A DNA stretch of 64,000 nucleotides, from NCBI GenBank assembly GCA_001683735.1, contig LUGG01000006.1, forward strand, positions 1,612,001-1,676,000. The letters run 5' to 3'. This document shows positions 1-11,190 of the stretch, piece by piece; within the stretch, counting starts at the first letter, position 1, and each line of letters begins with the position of its first letter. The notes beneath the pieces are model-generated. The model did not search any database, was not told the origin of the DNA, and saw only the letters and a program-made list of their open reading frames with translations. The stretch is from Grifola frondosa (Eukaryota > Basidiomycota > Agaricomycetes > Polyporales > Grifolaceae). A program made the position numbers and the translations under genes.

Positions 1-228
1 CTTCTCATTAATGCATCAAATTCACATCAAGATCTTGAACGTTTGGCAATGCATCTGCATCCGTCGCTGTAACGCTGCGATATAGGCATCAATACGACAC
101 ATGCATGGGTGAAATACTTGCATGAAACCCCTAACTAGCTTCCCCATCTGTAACTCCGACATAGACTCCTAAGCTCTCATTTCCCGCTCGATACTATCTC
201 GTACCCGCCCACTCGCCGTGCCCGACTC

Positions 229-959
229 ATGTTTAGCATGTCTGCATTCGAACTTGATACTATATATGACCATACAACATGGCCTCTTGAGTCTATTCCC
301 GGGAGACTTCAAGTGCTTGACCTATGCTTTCGCCGCTATTCAGCTGATGGCACATCCGCCAATCATCTTTGGTCCTGCGCCACCTCTCTCAAACCGCCTG
401 AGGACATTCTCGGTGTGAGTGGTGTTGATGCTCTTCTGCTTTATTTCAAGGTGGTTGGGCAAGTTGCAAGGGAGGCATGCTATCTTACGGCACAAGGTGT
501 GGAGAGTTGGGTGAGAGACTTCTATGACGAAGAGCAGCACTTCGCTTCGTGCTGGCTTGAGGCTTGCCCGAATTATCTGTCACAAGTTGAGTGGCGTAAG
601 GCTGCTGTCGCAATAGATATTGTATCTGCTGCAGCAGCCGAGCCACTTGATCTCTCTCGTGTCATATGCACCGACCCGATAAATGGTGCAGTGAAACTTC
701 GAATCCAGTTTACTCTGCCGACGGGAAAGGTACGCAGATCTAAAATAATTAACTTGCCTCTTACTAACATATCCTGTCATAGCGTCTTGAGAATACGCTG
801 CCCATATTTGATCGCACTCTTCTGACACGACAGGTTCCCAGCAGTGTATCGGAGGTACCATTTGATTGCACAGTCTGTGCTCTCTTCACCCTTGATTATA
901 AATGCCAGTACGATACAAACTACCTGCTTGCTAATCTTGTCTCACTGTCTGACCTTTAG
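229..959 (+). CDS. Orphan two-exon gene, function unknown
   Basis: I do not recognise this protein. Two exons, 229-729 and 783-959, join in frame across a 53-bp intron with donor GTACGC and acceptor CATAG and give about 225 residues. The start could be 229 or the ATG at 238, three codons later. The first exon has no low-complexity sequence and looks like genuine coding DNA: Trp, Cys and Tyr are spread along it and acidic and basic residues are balanced. The second exon contains a small Cys cluster (F-D-C-T-V-C-A, then D-Y-K-C). The gene lies 281 bp upstream of, and on the same strand as, a decayed transposase gene, so it may be part of the same mobile element, but nothing in the sequence proves that. 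No membrane segment or signal peptide is evident. Confidence 0.5.
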
Positions 960-1239
960 CTTTGGACCTCCTCATTTTATTTCTATAATTTACTGTTCTG
1001 TGCACATATCCACTATAACGGTAGCTCTCAAATATTTGAACTCTTGACGATGTTTGATGTGCTTGACTAATTCTTTTTATTTGCTCCTTGTTGTGGTGAA
1101 GAGAATCTAATTTATCAAGTTTTTTGAGTAGCCGAAATAAGCACCAATGAACGACGGCAATGACTCCGCACGGAAGCAAATAAGGGCAACAGCCTCTCTT
1201 TAAGGTGCGGCAAGCCCTCTCCTTTTTTCTAATACTATC

Positions 1240-4200
1240 ATGGCCACTTTTGACCCCGATTCAGTCATAGCTATCATAAAAAGTCTCAAATCTGGATTAC
1301 AAGAACAGCGAAAATTCGAGAAGACATGGAAAGATAGTGTACGTCGACCGTTTTCATGATTGCAACAGAGCTATATATAAAACCATCTGAAAGGTCGAAA
1401 AACACTGGAAGGGTTGGAAGAAAAGCCACTCGTCTCAGTCGCAATACATGCCGCAGTTAGAGTGGGAGGCTCACATTGTGGAATATGTGTCGTTGGTCTC
1501 CGACGAGACATCGAGCTCGAGGCTGGGGCTTCCGAATGGTCTTAGAAAGGAAATACCCCTCTTTGGACCACACTTTGTGCCACCAACTTATCTGGATGTT
1601 CAAAAGCGCAGTCCGACACCCAAAACTGTTCCGGAGACTGCTTACCTCAAACCGCTAAACATCATTCATCCCTTCTACTATCCTGAACTTGCCCAATGTC
1701 CGCAGTGCAATTCAACCCATGTCACATGGAGTGGGTGGACTCCAACAGGTCACCGCGAAGTTCATGGTCTGTTCCGTGAGGAGACTGCGTTAGGATGTCA
1801 GTTACGGTGCAAGGACTGTGAGGAGCAATACGGAGCTCATGGCGCAGACAATCCCAAGACTGGAACTTACTACTTTGCGATGACAAGCCATCTCTTCTGG
1901 GAAAACCGCGAACATTGGGATATTCCTTGTAAGTGCTTGTATATACTTATCCATTTGCAAAATTACTCACCGGTTTTGTTGTGCCATATCCAAAGACGGC
2001 ATCCCATACTGCTTGAAGCGCTGCGCTGTGACACGAGAGCTGTTAAACTTGATAATCGAACTCCGACCATCAATGACAGCTGCTGGACTTGCAGCAAATA
2101 TCGAATGTACGTATGCACATCCATCTATGATATAAAATGCTCAACGGATTTCAAACTCAGAGCTGCACTTGCAAGAGTATCACAAGGCAAAACTTACCTA
2201 CTTGCAAAGCTATCGGACCAGGCTTGAGCTTGGTCAAAAAAGCTTTGTGGCTCTCGAACCGCTGCGTGAATTTTCGAAACCATCAGATGCGGGAGGATAC
2301 AACGACCAGTCAATTACAGATGACTTGATCTCTGATATATTTTTGAAGTTTAGCGAGAAGACGTGACAGGCAGAGTCCGAGGAGTACACCCGAACTCTCA
2401 CAGGTGCGTCTTCTAATTCCCAGCATGTCAGCCGGAGTTTGAAGCGCCCACTGCTAGCCATCTGTCTTTCACTCGACAATACGTTTCGAGCATCCGGCAA
2501 GGCCAGCATCGTTGACGGTGACCAAAATCGCATCAAGCACATGAGAGGAGGAATCCTGAGTGTTATTAATGAGCGCAACGAGACAATTGCATGGGTATGT
2601 ACAATCTCAGCCTCCTCTGTCACGATTATGCTTAAATTCTGAAATATATGTAGTGCTTCTGCCAGTCGCAGGCAACCGCAGAAATTGGTGAAATGCTGAA
2701 TGGCCTGAAGACTCGGTATGAGCTCCTTGATGTAGCTGATCCGGAGATGGTTGTAGTAGACAACTGTTGTCATGTTCGAGGTGCTATTGTGAAGGTATTC
2801 CCAGACATTCGAGTTATGCTCGATGTGTGGCATTTTCTAATGAGGTAAGTACAGTTTCTATTGAACGTGCTGTCCCTCAATCCTCCTTCATATCCAGATA
2901 TCTTGCATGCATTATTGGCGGATCGAAGAACCCCGTCCGGAGTGCAGTTGCCCGAGATATTGTCGAGGCCATTCTGAAGACGCCTGCAGATAAGCAAAAT
3001 CCGGCAGTATACTGGAGTCAGGATGAACAAGAGAGATGCTTAGTCACAGCATATGAGAAGTGGGCAAGAAAAGGAGGCATGTGGACAGCGGCAGCTGAGA
3101 AAGTGAGTCTCCATGCTCTTCGATGATGTCTCCACTTACAACAGTTTGCAAGGTGCATACCGACCAACTTGCTCATGTCACAAAGGGTTGTCTTGTGCGC
3201 CCACGTCAGGATATTCCATCTGACGGTAGTCGGATTGAGGGCTCCCACAAACACTGGAACAGCCTTCAACGATCCTATGCAAGTGGGCTCAAATCAATGA
3301 CAGCGCTTAGTCATGACTTCGTTCTGCGGCGCAATATTCGCATTGCCTTCAACGCAGATGATCCCGGACAGTTTATTCTCTCCACCCATGGCTCTCACCA
3401 CCTCCGCCTAGTCGATGCCATCGCCGCCTTGTGGAATGATCTCATCGTCCCGAAGCACAACCACAAGTCGTCTCCCAGCCTTCGACCCTTCCCTCGCCTG
3501 CCCATCATCGCCAGTAACGAAGTTTTCGGTCTCGTTCGCTCAAAGTCCACGCTGAACTATCATGCGCTCATCGAGATCAAGGATGAGCCACAGGATGATC
3601 TATTGGACCTTACACTGCATGCTCAAGACGACGCCGAGAACATTCTCCGCGACCTCAATATCGATCCCACTCTGCTGTCCAAGCCGCTCGCCACTGCGCC
3701 CACCAAATGCTCGAGCGCCGCTGCAGTCACTATTGCTGTGACACAATAGTCACCTCTCATGGTGAGTGACTTGCCAGGCACAGCCAGCCATTCAAGGGGC
3801 CATCTGACCATCCTGTTATGACAGTCTCAGTCTCCAAGCCTCACACCATATGCTACACATTCTGAAGTCATCGACATTGATGCTAGTATTGAAAAACAGG
3901 AAGTCAGGGCATCTACAGTAAGTCATGTTCTCCTCATCTGTCTCACAGCAAGCTGATGTCTTCGACATTACAGAGCTCATCTGAACACCCCGTTAGCACC
4001 AGTCTTCATCAAAGCCGTGAGATTCTCAGCGCGATGATGAAGCCGCACTCGAAGCGCAAGTCTGAGCTCACCAAATCAAGCGCACACGAGGACGGGAGGC
4101 CTGGAAAGGAGCGGAAGCGATTGAGAGTTGCAGGCACCATATCCACTGTTGTTAAGGTGCATTTTCTGTTTTCTTATAACACAAATCAATCATGTGCATT

Positions 4201-5514
4201 GACTTGTTCTGCAGTCGAACAGAAACGCGAAAACACATCATGCTGTCGTGAGCGCGAGCGTGCCAGCCGCCATCAGCGCAAGTCAATCTGCGGCCACGGA
4301 CAGTCATCAAGAACGCGCAGCTCCCGGAACGGTCGCAAGCTTCTTCTCAGCAACTCGTCAAACTGCGGCATCATCGCGCAAAACATTTGACATGCTCCCA
4401 CCGCTGAATATCTCTGGCCTTACTCGCTCACAGCACATTTTCTCCATCATGACGGGGATCAATGCTCGCTCACTCTCGATATCAACTTCGGAAGAGTTCT
4501 TCATCTTCATGAACCTTCATCTTGACCAGCAGTGGATGTCTTTCAACATGACCCCTCGCAAATGGGTCATCGCAACGAACGACTACAATGCTCGACTGGA
4601 GATGCACAACCGCTCACACGGGCACTCGACGGTATACAAGACACCTCGCGCACTCATGGAGAAGCTCGGGTCTGTGGAGCCGGATGTCCTGAGTCGCATC
4701 GCGGATGGCAGATTTACCTGTGAGGAGTTTCTTCATGTCTTCGGATTCTCAACTGATCTAGTTCAACCATCATGCTTAGCAAAAATGGAGACCGAGGACT
4801 TCTGGCGAAAGCACTGCAGTGGGGTTCCACTGGTCAAGACCGAGAATACCGATAAGAAGGTGCGCGCGTCGTATTTCACGAAAGATTACATGCTGAATAT
4901 ATCTTGTATCATTAGCGCAAGAACCACACCTGCTTGCATTGCAAGAGGTTGATGTGGCCGGGTCCGGAAGGCTCGCCGCTCAATCACTGTATTGCTCCGA
5001 CGGTGTCCGGCAAAAGCCTGCGAAGGTCCAGAGGACAACTGGCGGCACGACGGAGACATTCGTTGAGGAGCTGCCGGACTGGCCGCAGCCAGCTGGAATC
5101 TTTGCTAACGGCACACATTTCAATCCGGCTGCATTTCTCTCTACAGTGAGTGACATGTACGCAGCACTCGTGACTGAAAAGGGCACTGGCGGGGACCGTC
5201 TCATGGAGTACCTGGCCTTCGCGGACATGCTCCAGAAGCGGGTCTTGATTGAGCCCGGCTTGGTCCTCTTCAAGCTCTTCTCTTCCCTGCACCTGGGCCC
5301 CATCTCCGAAGAGCTGGTCATTGAGCGCAACGGCGTCCGATACCTTTGCGTCAGTGCTCTCGGTGGTGCGGATGACGCGGCTGAGGGTGGCGGCAGCGAC
5401 GATGCGGACAACGGGGACAGCGGGAACAACGGAGCTGAAGGCGGCGGAAACGACGGTGCTGGAAATGCGGCAGAGGCTGGTGCGAGCCATGGCGGATGGT
5501 TGAATGTGGAATGA
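1240..5514 (+). pseudogene. Decayed DDE transposase with N-terminal Cys-rich domain
   Basis: Multi-exon gene; I start it at ATG 1240 (exon 1240-1338, then 1394-1928). The N-terminal part carries Cys pairs (CPQC and CRLRCKDC-like spacing at about 1697-1825) and resembles the DUF6729-type domain of Agaricomycete proteins. A transposase core follows with plausible catalytic residues: Asp in SLDNTF (about 2470), Asp in VVVDNCC followed by a D-V-W-H motif (about 2755-2835), and Glu in SRIEGSHKHW (about 3230). The D...H-W arrangement recalls MULE-type transposases. The C-terminal part has a CLHC...H-C zinc-binding-like motif (4931-4992) and an acidic Gly-rich tail. It is broken: TGA at 2364-2366 where CGA would fit, TAG at 3747-3749 where CAG would fit, a frame change near 4985, and one splice junction (about 2105 to 2161) that reads TAG. 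Family assignment is inference; the loss of function is seen directly. Confidence 0.65.
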
Positions 5515-5877
5515 ACCGGACTTCGCAACTCTTTGAATGTTTGCTCAATCAAAACAGTAATTATTTTCTCCCTCCCTCTCTCCCAGTTTGTCCCTCTCCC
5601 GTATTATGTAGAACGAATGTATGTACATCGGAGACGAGGCTGGGCTATAATATGAGCTGTTAATGTGAATTTTGGATGGCGAGAGACCGAAAAATGCAGA
5701 AAATGACCTTCTCTGCATGCGTTCGAGTGCGTCACGTGACCGGAAGGAACAATTTGGTCGGGTCGATTGGTCTTTCGTCCTTGGACCAAACGGGACCAAA
5801 ATTCGTCCCCCTTGGAATCACGGTGTAGCCGTTGAACATCAACGTCACCTGTGCTTATTACTGTTAGTATCATTGCG
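5515..5877. other. Intergenic, no gene seen
   Basis: Between the decayed transposase and the kinase-like gene I see only short frames. The last 50 bp (from about 5828) match the DNA just upstream of the second kinase copy (about 8922-8971), so the tandem duplication includes part of the promoter. Confidence 0.5.
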
Positions 5878-7482
5878 ATGAGTGGGACGAAGGAGGACTC
5901 TGATCTCTCACTTCCGGATGTTAGCTTTCTTCTGTTATATCATTTGATGGCTGCTAACGCACTTATTCTCCATAGGTACCAAATCGTGAAGATTTCGACT
6001 CACAGTGGTACATAACATCCCCGGATCACGCGTTCGAAGCACAGGATTTTTGGTCAGCCTATCGTCCTTGGCTTGTAAGACATGGCTATACACTCTTTGA
6101 TATCACAATTGGATTGGCACCGCCCGTCCCGTACTGGGTTCCACCAGCTGTGGCGGTATCCGCACCCATGCCTTACGCCTTCTATCACCGTGACGAAGAC
6201 ATCCCGCTGGCTCCATGGCGGATGATGTGGGTGCAGGTACGCTTAGTGTTCCTGATGTCTTTGGACAGCGTCTTAGTGAAAGCTGCTTCTAGGCACGCTT
6301 TGCTTTTGGTCAAGATTCGGAAGGCCGAAATATTGCAATCAAAGTCATAAAGTCGGACTCGGATGAAGAAAAGATATGTAATCATCTACTGCAATGTTCA
6401 GATCTCTTTCACCCGGACACATTTGCGAATGTTTTACCTCCCGTCAGCATATTTAAACTTCCACACCAGCTTTCATTCGTTGTCATGCCCATGTGAGTGG
6501 ATTTTCACGAGTAATCGACATCTCGCTGAGTTTACGTTGAGGTGGAGCGATATAAAGGATTTTGATGGCATACGGAATGTTAGAGAAGTTATGAACTTCG
6601 TGACGGATATTTTAAGGGTGAATAAAGAGATTCTAGACATTAGTGGTGATCTTACACGCACTTTTCAGGGGCTCGCTTTTCTTCACGAACAACGCATTGC
6701 TCATCGTGTACGTGCTCGAACGCCTTGGGGTATATGCTTCGTGAACAGATCTTTGGTGCCACAGGATATCTCACTACGTAACATCATGGTGAACTTGTTT
6801 AGTGCAATCTATTTTGAACAGGTTGATCGACTTCGACCTGTGCTGGAGAAACATCGTAGTTCATCCCATGCTCAGTACTGCCTATTCGACTTCAATCTTT
6901 CGATTCAATTCCCTCCTGGGAAACCAATCGAGGGCTACCGTTCGCCATCGAAGGAAGCATACAGAGGGACGGATGACTATCACCCATGGGACGTATATCA
7001 AGGGCAGTTCGACTACAACCACATTTGCCTTTGATGTGGGGTGTTTAGGAAATATGTTCAAGATCCGCTTTGCAGTGAGTCGCAAGAGTGATTCGCCATC
7101 ATCTTATGCGATCCTAACATTTTCGTTAAAATCACAGGATGTCATACCTGCGGTTAATATGTTGGCGCCATTAATCGATCGCATGACAACGTATGAAGTA
7201 TCAGAACGCTTCACTGCTGCGCAAGCGTACGAATTCGGCGAAGGGATCGTTCGAGGTTTGTCCGAAGACGATCTCAACGCCTCGATTGAGCTATCGCCTT
7301 ATGGTAACATTTCCATAAGCATGGCCGAATGTTGGGAAAGAGTGTCTCCCTCTTTTGCCAAAGTATGGGCTCATTATAGGTCTCCGCCTATCCCGAGGGG
7401 CATTCGACTCTTGAATTGGATCTGCACTTTTGAAAGAGGTGCACGATTTGTCTGCTTCGTACGGAGGACACTTCGCATCTAG
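5878..7482 (+). pseudogene. Protein-kinase-like gene, copy 1, frameshifted
   Basis: Exons 5878-5919, 5976-6236, 6293-6492, 6542-6617, 6669-6707, 6765-7074 and 7138-7482 match copy 2 one for one. Kinase landmarks are visible: the lysine in NIAIKVIK after a weak Gly loop, the catalytic loop IAHRDISLRNIMVN split by an intron after His-Arg, and DFN in the place of DFG (LFDFNLS). Exon 6 is 310 bp rather than 309: one extra base near 7018-7024 (ACCACATTTGCC versus ACCCATTCGCC) shifts the frame and ends the reading at 7032, before the F-helix region. The last exon is otherwise intact. Either this copy is a recent pseudogene or the base is a sequencing error. The family is the kinase-like group expanded in Agaricomycetes; the substrate is unknown. 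Confidence 0.75.
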
Positions 7483-8130
7483 AGTACCGCACATTCCGGT
7501 TGTATTGTTCCTGTATGTACCACCCTTCTTGCAAGGTTGATTGTTCCTGGACTGGGCTAAAAGTCGGATAGCACAATCGATACGCCCATCTTCTGTATGT
7601 TGCTATCTGATGTGCGTTCTTCTCCAATTGGCTCTTAATGCAAATTTCGCTGTGTTTGTGATTCTCACGACTTCCAACTTGCGTGTTGTGACTCCTCTTC
7701 CATAGGATTCCGATCAGCTCGTGTCAGCAATTCCACGCACGGATTCCTTCGCCGACGGACTTCAGTACGGATACCCCATTTTGAACAATGAGAAGTACTC
7801 AGTCCCAGCGAACATAATGACGAAGCCGTGCTATGACTCGACGTGGGTTTCAAAATCCGATATTGTGAACCGCAATAGGTAACTGCTGGAGTTTATGCCA
7901 CCTGCTCGTTTACTGATACCTGTTTTGGGGTGAGTGTTTGAGGCTACAAGTGGGAGATACGGGGCCATGATCATGATCCCTAGTAACGCAAGGGTTTCTC
8001 ACCGCAATCTGGTCGGGACTTACTTCTATCCTAGTCTCCGTTGCTGACCATATTAATAGGACGATTGATGATAAGTCGATCAACCTTGTATTATGCCTTT
8101 CCTTAGACAACTAGTGGTATTAACCTATCG
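7483..8130. other. Duplicated non-coding DNA, no gene
   Basis: The stretch parallels 10570-11040 behind the second kinase copy, with shared blocks at about 7540-7575, 7655-7705 and 7905-7960. The promoter and first three exons of the partner gene that follow in the second unit (11191-11739) have no recognisable counterpart here. Confidence 0.5.
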
Positions 8131-8569
8131 AAGTGACGTTGATCGGCAAAGGAGGCATTTTACAGCTCCGCCAGGTGCGACTGGTGAAAGTCTCCTATCT
8201 CGAGAAGTATTGTCTGACTCTTGAACTGGATTCGTCTAGTTCCTGGACTGGGCTGAAGGTCGCCGGAGGCGCGACCGGTCAAATGGTCTCGCAAGCCTCT
8301 AGGGTGGGTGGCCACCCATGAATCCAAAATCCTACTCGCTACTCTGAAACCTTCAGGTTGGGAGCGAAACTACATCGCGCAGTAATCCTGCCTTCCGAGT
8401 GCTCTTTTGGAGGAAATTCTTTGTGGTTGATTTCTCCAAATACGAAGTGTACATCGAGTAGGGAAACCTGAGCCCGCTGTCTCAGGGAGAGCGGCCAATT
8501 CCAACCGTTCCGGCCGAATGTTGGGCCATGGATTACCCGGCGCCTTCACAAGTGTTGCCGCATGCCTGA
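8131..8569 (+). pseudogene. Truncated remnant of the kinase partner gene
   Basis: The last exon (8357-8569) lines up with the final exon of the intact gene at 11958-12173, including the start VGSETTSRSNPAF and the end YPAPSQVLP. It carries an in-frame TAG at about 8459 where the intact copy has TGG (Trp). Upstream, 8131-8300 holds only a distorted version of the preceding exon (GATGQ...SQAS matching GATGE...SRAS). Exons 1-3 are missing. Around 8212-8262 there are short stretches that look like the 3' end of the kinase gene and its downstream DNA, so the remnant appears rearranged as well as truncated. Confidence 0.7.
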
Positions 8570-8971
8570 TGGTGCACGCTCGCTGCGTAGTTCCGTAACG
8601 CTATCAAATTGTCTTTCATCGACTCTGCTGTGGTGTTGTCCCAGATATATGTCTAGTCTATCGCTTGGGTTTTCGCATGATCACTAGTAGCAGAATTTCT
8701 TTCTTTATCAAATTATCCCATGTCCACTGTGTTGGTACTAGCTACTACTTGAAGAGTGACATGATCTCCGCCGCTGACACGTTCATTCACACTAGTCGTC
8801 AAATATTAAACGACTTGTGGTAATTCCTATATAGGATGAGACGGAATGGATAATTAATGATAAGTAATTGTGCCGACGCGTAAGGTCACGTTATTTTGTC
8901 ACGCGTCTGACGAGTCGAACATCAACCTCAACTGCAACGGTTGTTACTAGTATCATTACCAAGTTTTGCTC
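8570..8971. other. Intergenic between the two duplicated units
   Basis: AT-rich, no reading frame worth calling. The first 90 bp match the tail of the second unit (12175-12280). The last 50 bp match the DNA before the first kinase copy. Confidence 0.5.
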
Positions 8972-10569
8972 ATGAGTTGGACGAAGGAGGACTCCGATCT
9001 CTCACTGCCGGATGTCAGGTTTCTTCTGTTACATCATTTGATGGCTACTAATGAATTTATTCTCTATAGGTACCAAATCGTGAAGATTTCGACTCACAGT
9101 GGTACTTAACGTCCCCGGATCACGCGTTCGAAGCACAGAATTTCTGGTTAACCTATCGTCCTTGGCTGGCAAGACATGGCTATACACTCTTTGACACGAC
9201 AATTGGATTGGAATTTCCTGTCCCATACTGGGTTCCACCAACTGTGGCGGTATCCGCACCTGTGCCTTACGCCTTTTATCACCGTGACGAGGACATCCCA
9301 TTGGCTCCATGGCGGATGATGTGGGTACAGGTACGCTTGGTATTCCTGATTAGTCGGACCGCGTCTTAGCTGCTGGCAGGCACGCTTTGCATTTGGTCAA
9401 GATTCGGAAGGCCGAAATATTGCAATCAAAGTCATAAAATCCGACTCAAACGAAGAACAAATCTATAAGCATCTGCTTCAATGCTCAGATCTGTTCCACC
9501 CGGACACATTTGCGAATGTGTTGCCTCCCGTCAGCATATTCAAACTTCCACACCAGCTTTCGTTCGTTGTCATGCCTATGTGAGCGGATCTTTTACGAAT
9601 AATCGATGTTTCGCTGAGTTTAATGTTGAGGTGGAGCGATCTAAAGGATTTTGGTGGCATGCGGAACGTTAGAGAAGTTATGAACTTCGTGACCGATATT
9701 CTCAGGGCAAGTGCAGAGATTAGATATTGGTTGTCATCTAACACGCACTGCTTAGGGTCTTGCCTTTCTTCACAGTCAACGAATTGCTCATCGTGTACGT
9801 GTTCTATTATCTTGCAGTATATAACTCGTGAACAGGTCTTGATGTAACAGGATATATCACTGTCTAACATGATGGTGAACCTATTCAGCGCGGTCAATTT
9901 TCGAGAGGTTGATCGGCTTCGATCTGTGCTGGAGAAGCATCGCAGTTCATCCCATGCTCGGTACTGCATATTCGACTTCAATCTTTCGATTCAATTCCCT
10001 CCTGGAAAGCCAATTGAAGACTATCGTTCGCCATCGAGGGAAGCATACAGAGGGACGGATGACTATCACCCATGGGATGTCTATCAAGGACAGTTCGAAT
10101 ACAACCCATTCGCCTTTGATGTTGGGTGTTTGGGGAATGTGTTTAAGACTCGCTTTGCGGTGAGTCACAAGAGAGTGATTCGTCGTCATCTTATGCAATC
10201 CTAACATTTTCGTTAAAATCACAGGATGTCATACCTGCGGTTAATATGTTGGCGCCATTAATCGATCGCATGACAACGTATGAAGTATCAGAACGTTTCA
10301 CTGCTTCACAGGCGTACGAATTCAGCGAGAAGATTGTTCGGGGCTTGTCTGAAGACGATCTCAACGCCTCGGTTGAGCTATCACCTTACAGTGATATTTC
10401 CATAAGCATGACCGAATGTTGGGGAAGAGTGTCTCCCTCTTTTGCTACAGTGTGGACTCATTACAGGTCTCCGCCTATCCCGAGAGGTGTCCGACTCTTG
10501 AACTGGATTTGTTCTTTCGAGAACGCTGCACGATTTGTTTATTACGTGCGGAGAATGCTTCGCATCTAG
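8972..10569 (+). CDS. Protein-kinase-like protein, copy 2, intact
   Basis: Seven exons (8972-9013, 9070-9330, 9380-9579, 9631-9706, 9756-9794, 9851-10159, 10225-10569) join into a 423-residue protein without stops. Residues 1-100 are a family-specific N-terminus rich in Pro and aromatic residues (for example VPYWVPP). The kinase-like fold follows: a weak Gly loop, lysine in NIAIKVIK, the catalytic loop IAHRDISLSNMMVN, and DFN where most kinases have DFG (IFDFNLS). After the activation segment comes FAFDVGCLGNVF, whose Asp would sit in the F helix. About 115 residues form the C-terminus. Asn instead of Gly in DFG leaves activity open. Intron 4 starts with GC (GCAAGT at 9707), where copy 1 has GT. 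It is followed by the orphan gene at 11191 on the same strand, a pairing kept in both copies. Kinase fold is well supported; biological role is unknown. Confidence 0.8.
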
Positions 10570-11190
10570 GCTACCGAATACGCCTCCGTATGTACCACCC
10601 GTTCTTCTTGCAAGTTTGATTGTTCCTGGACTGGGCTAGAACTCGGATAGCACAATCGATACTTGATACATCCATATTCCCTGATGTGCTTATTTGTCGC
10701 TATCTGATCCTTGTACTCTTCTTCTTTTGCCTCCTAATGTAAATTTTGCTGTGTTGTGATTCTCACGACTTCCAAATTGTGTTATGACTCCTCTTCCAGA
10801 CGATTCCGATCACCAATCCCACCCACGGCTCCGCTGAGGGACCTCGCCCATTTCGGACAATAAAGAATGATGGTATTGTGTTAATGGCTCGGCGTGGGCT
10901 TCGACATCTGATCTCACAAACTAGGTAACTTACGGAGTTTATACCGTCTGTTCGTATACTGATACCTGTTTTTGGGTGAGTGTTTGACGCTGCGGGTAGG
11001 AAATGGCGAGCCGTGGCGCAGTGAAGTTTGCATACAGTCACCTAGAAGCACCTCTGATGTTTTCCCTTTTGCGTAGTTATTCATATGTCGGAGTTGTAAC
11101 GTTACCCTCCGGACAAGATATAAAGTAGATGATTTCTGCATCAACCGACTCATCCTCAACCTCGAAGTCGTTCCCCCACCTCCAAATATC
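10570..11190. other. Intergenic; promoter region of the partner gene
   Basis: No gene. The first 430 bp match 7483-7980 of the first unit. The TATAAAG-like stretch at about 11119 lies some 70 bp before the ATG at 11191 and could be a core promoter; this is inference from position only. Confidence 0.35.

Noticed and set aside
4939..5514. Reading the transposase C-terminus in the frame from 4939 only
   Set aside because: The splice from 4859 to 4916 leads into the CLHC zinc-motif frame, and the later frame fits only after a one-base change, so I treat it as a frameshift rather than a separate gene.
4980..5552. Long Pro/Ser-rich frame on the minus strand
   Set aside because: It mirrors the Gly/Ala/Asp-rich tail of the transposase gene on the plus strand; composition and lack of splice context mark it as a shadow.
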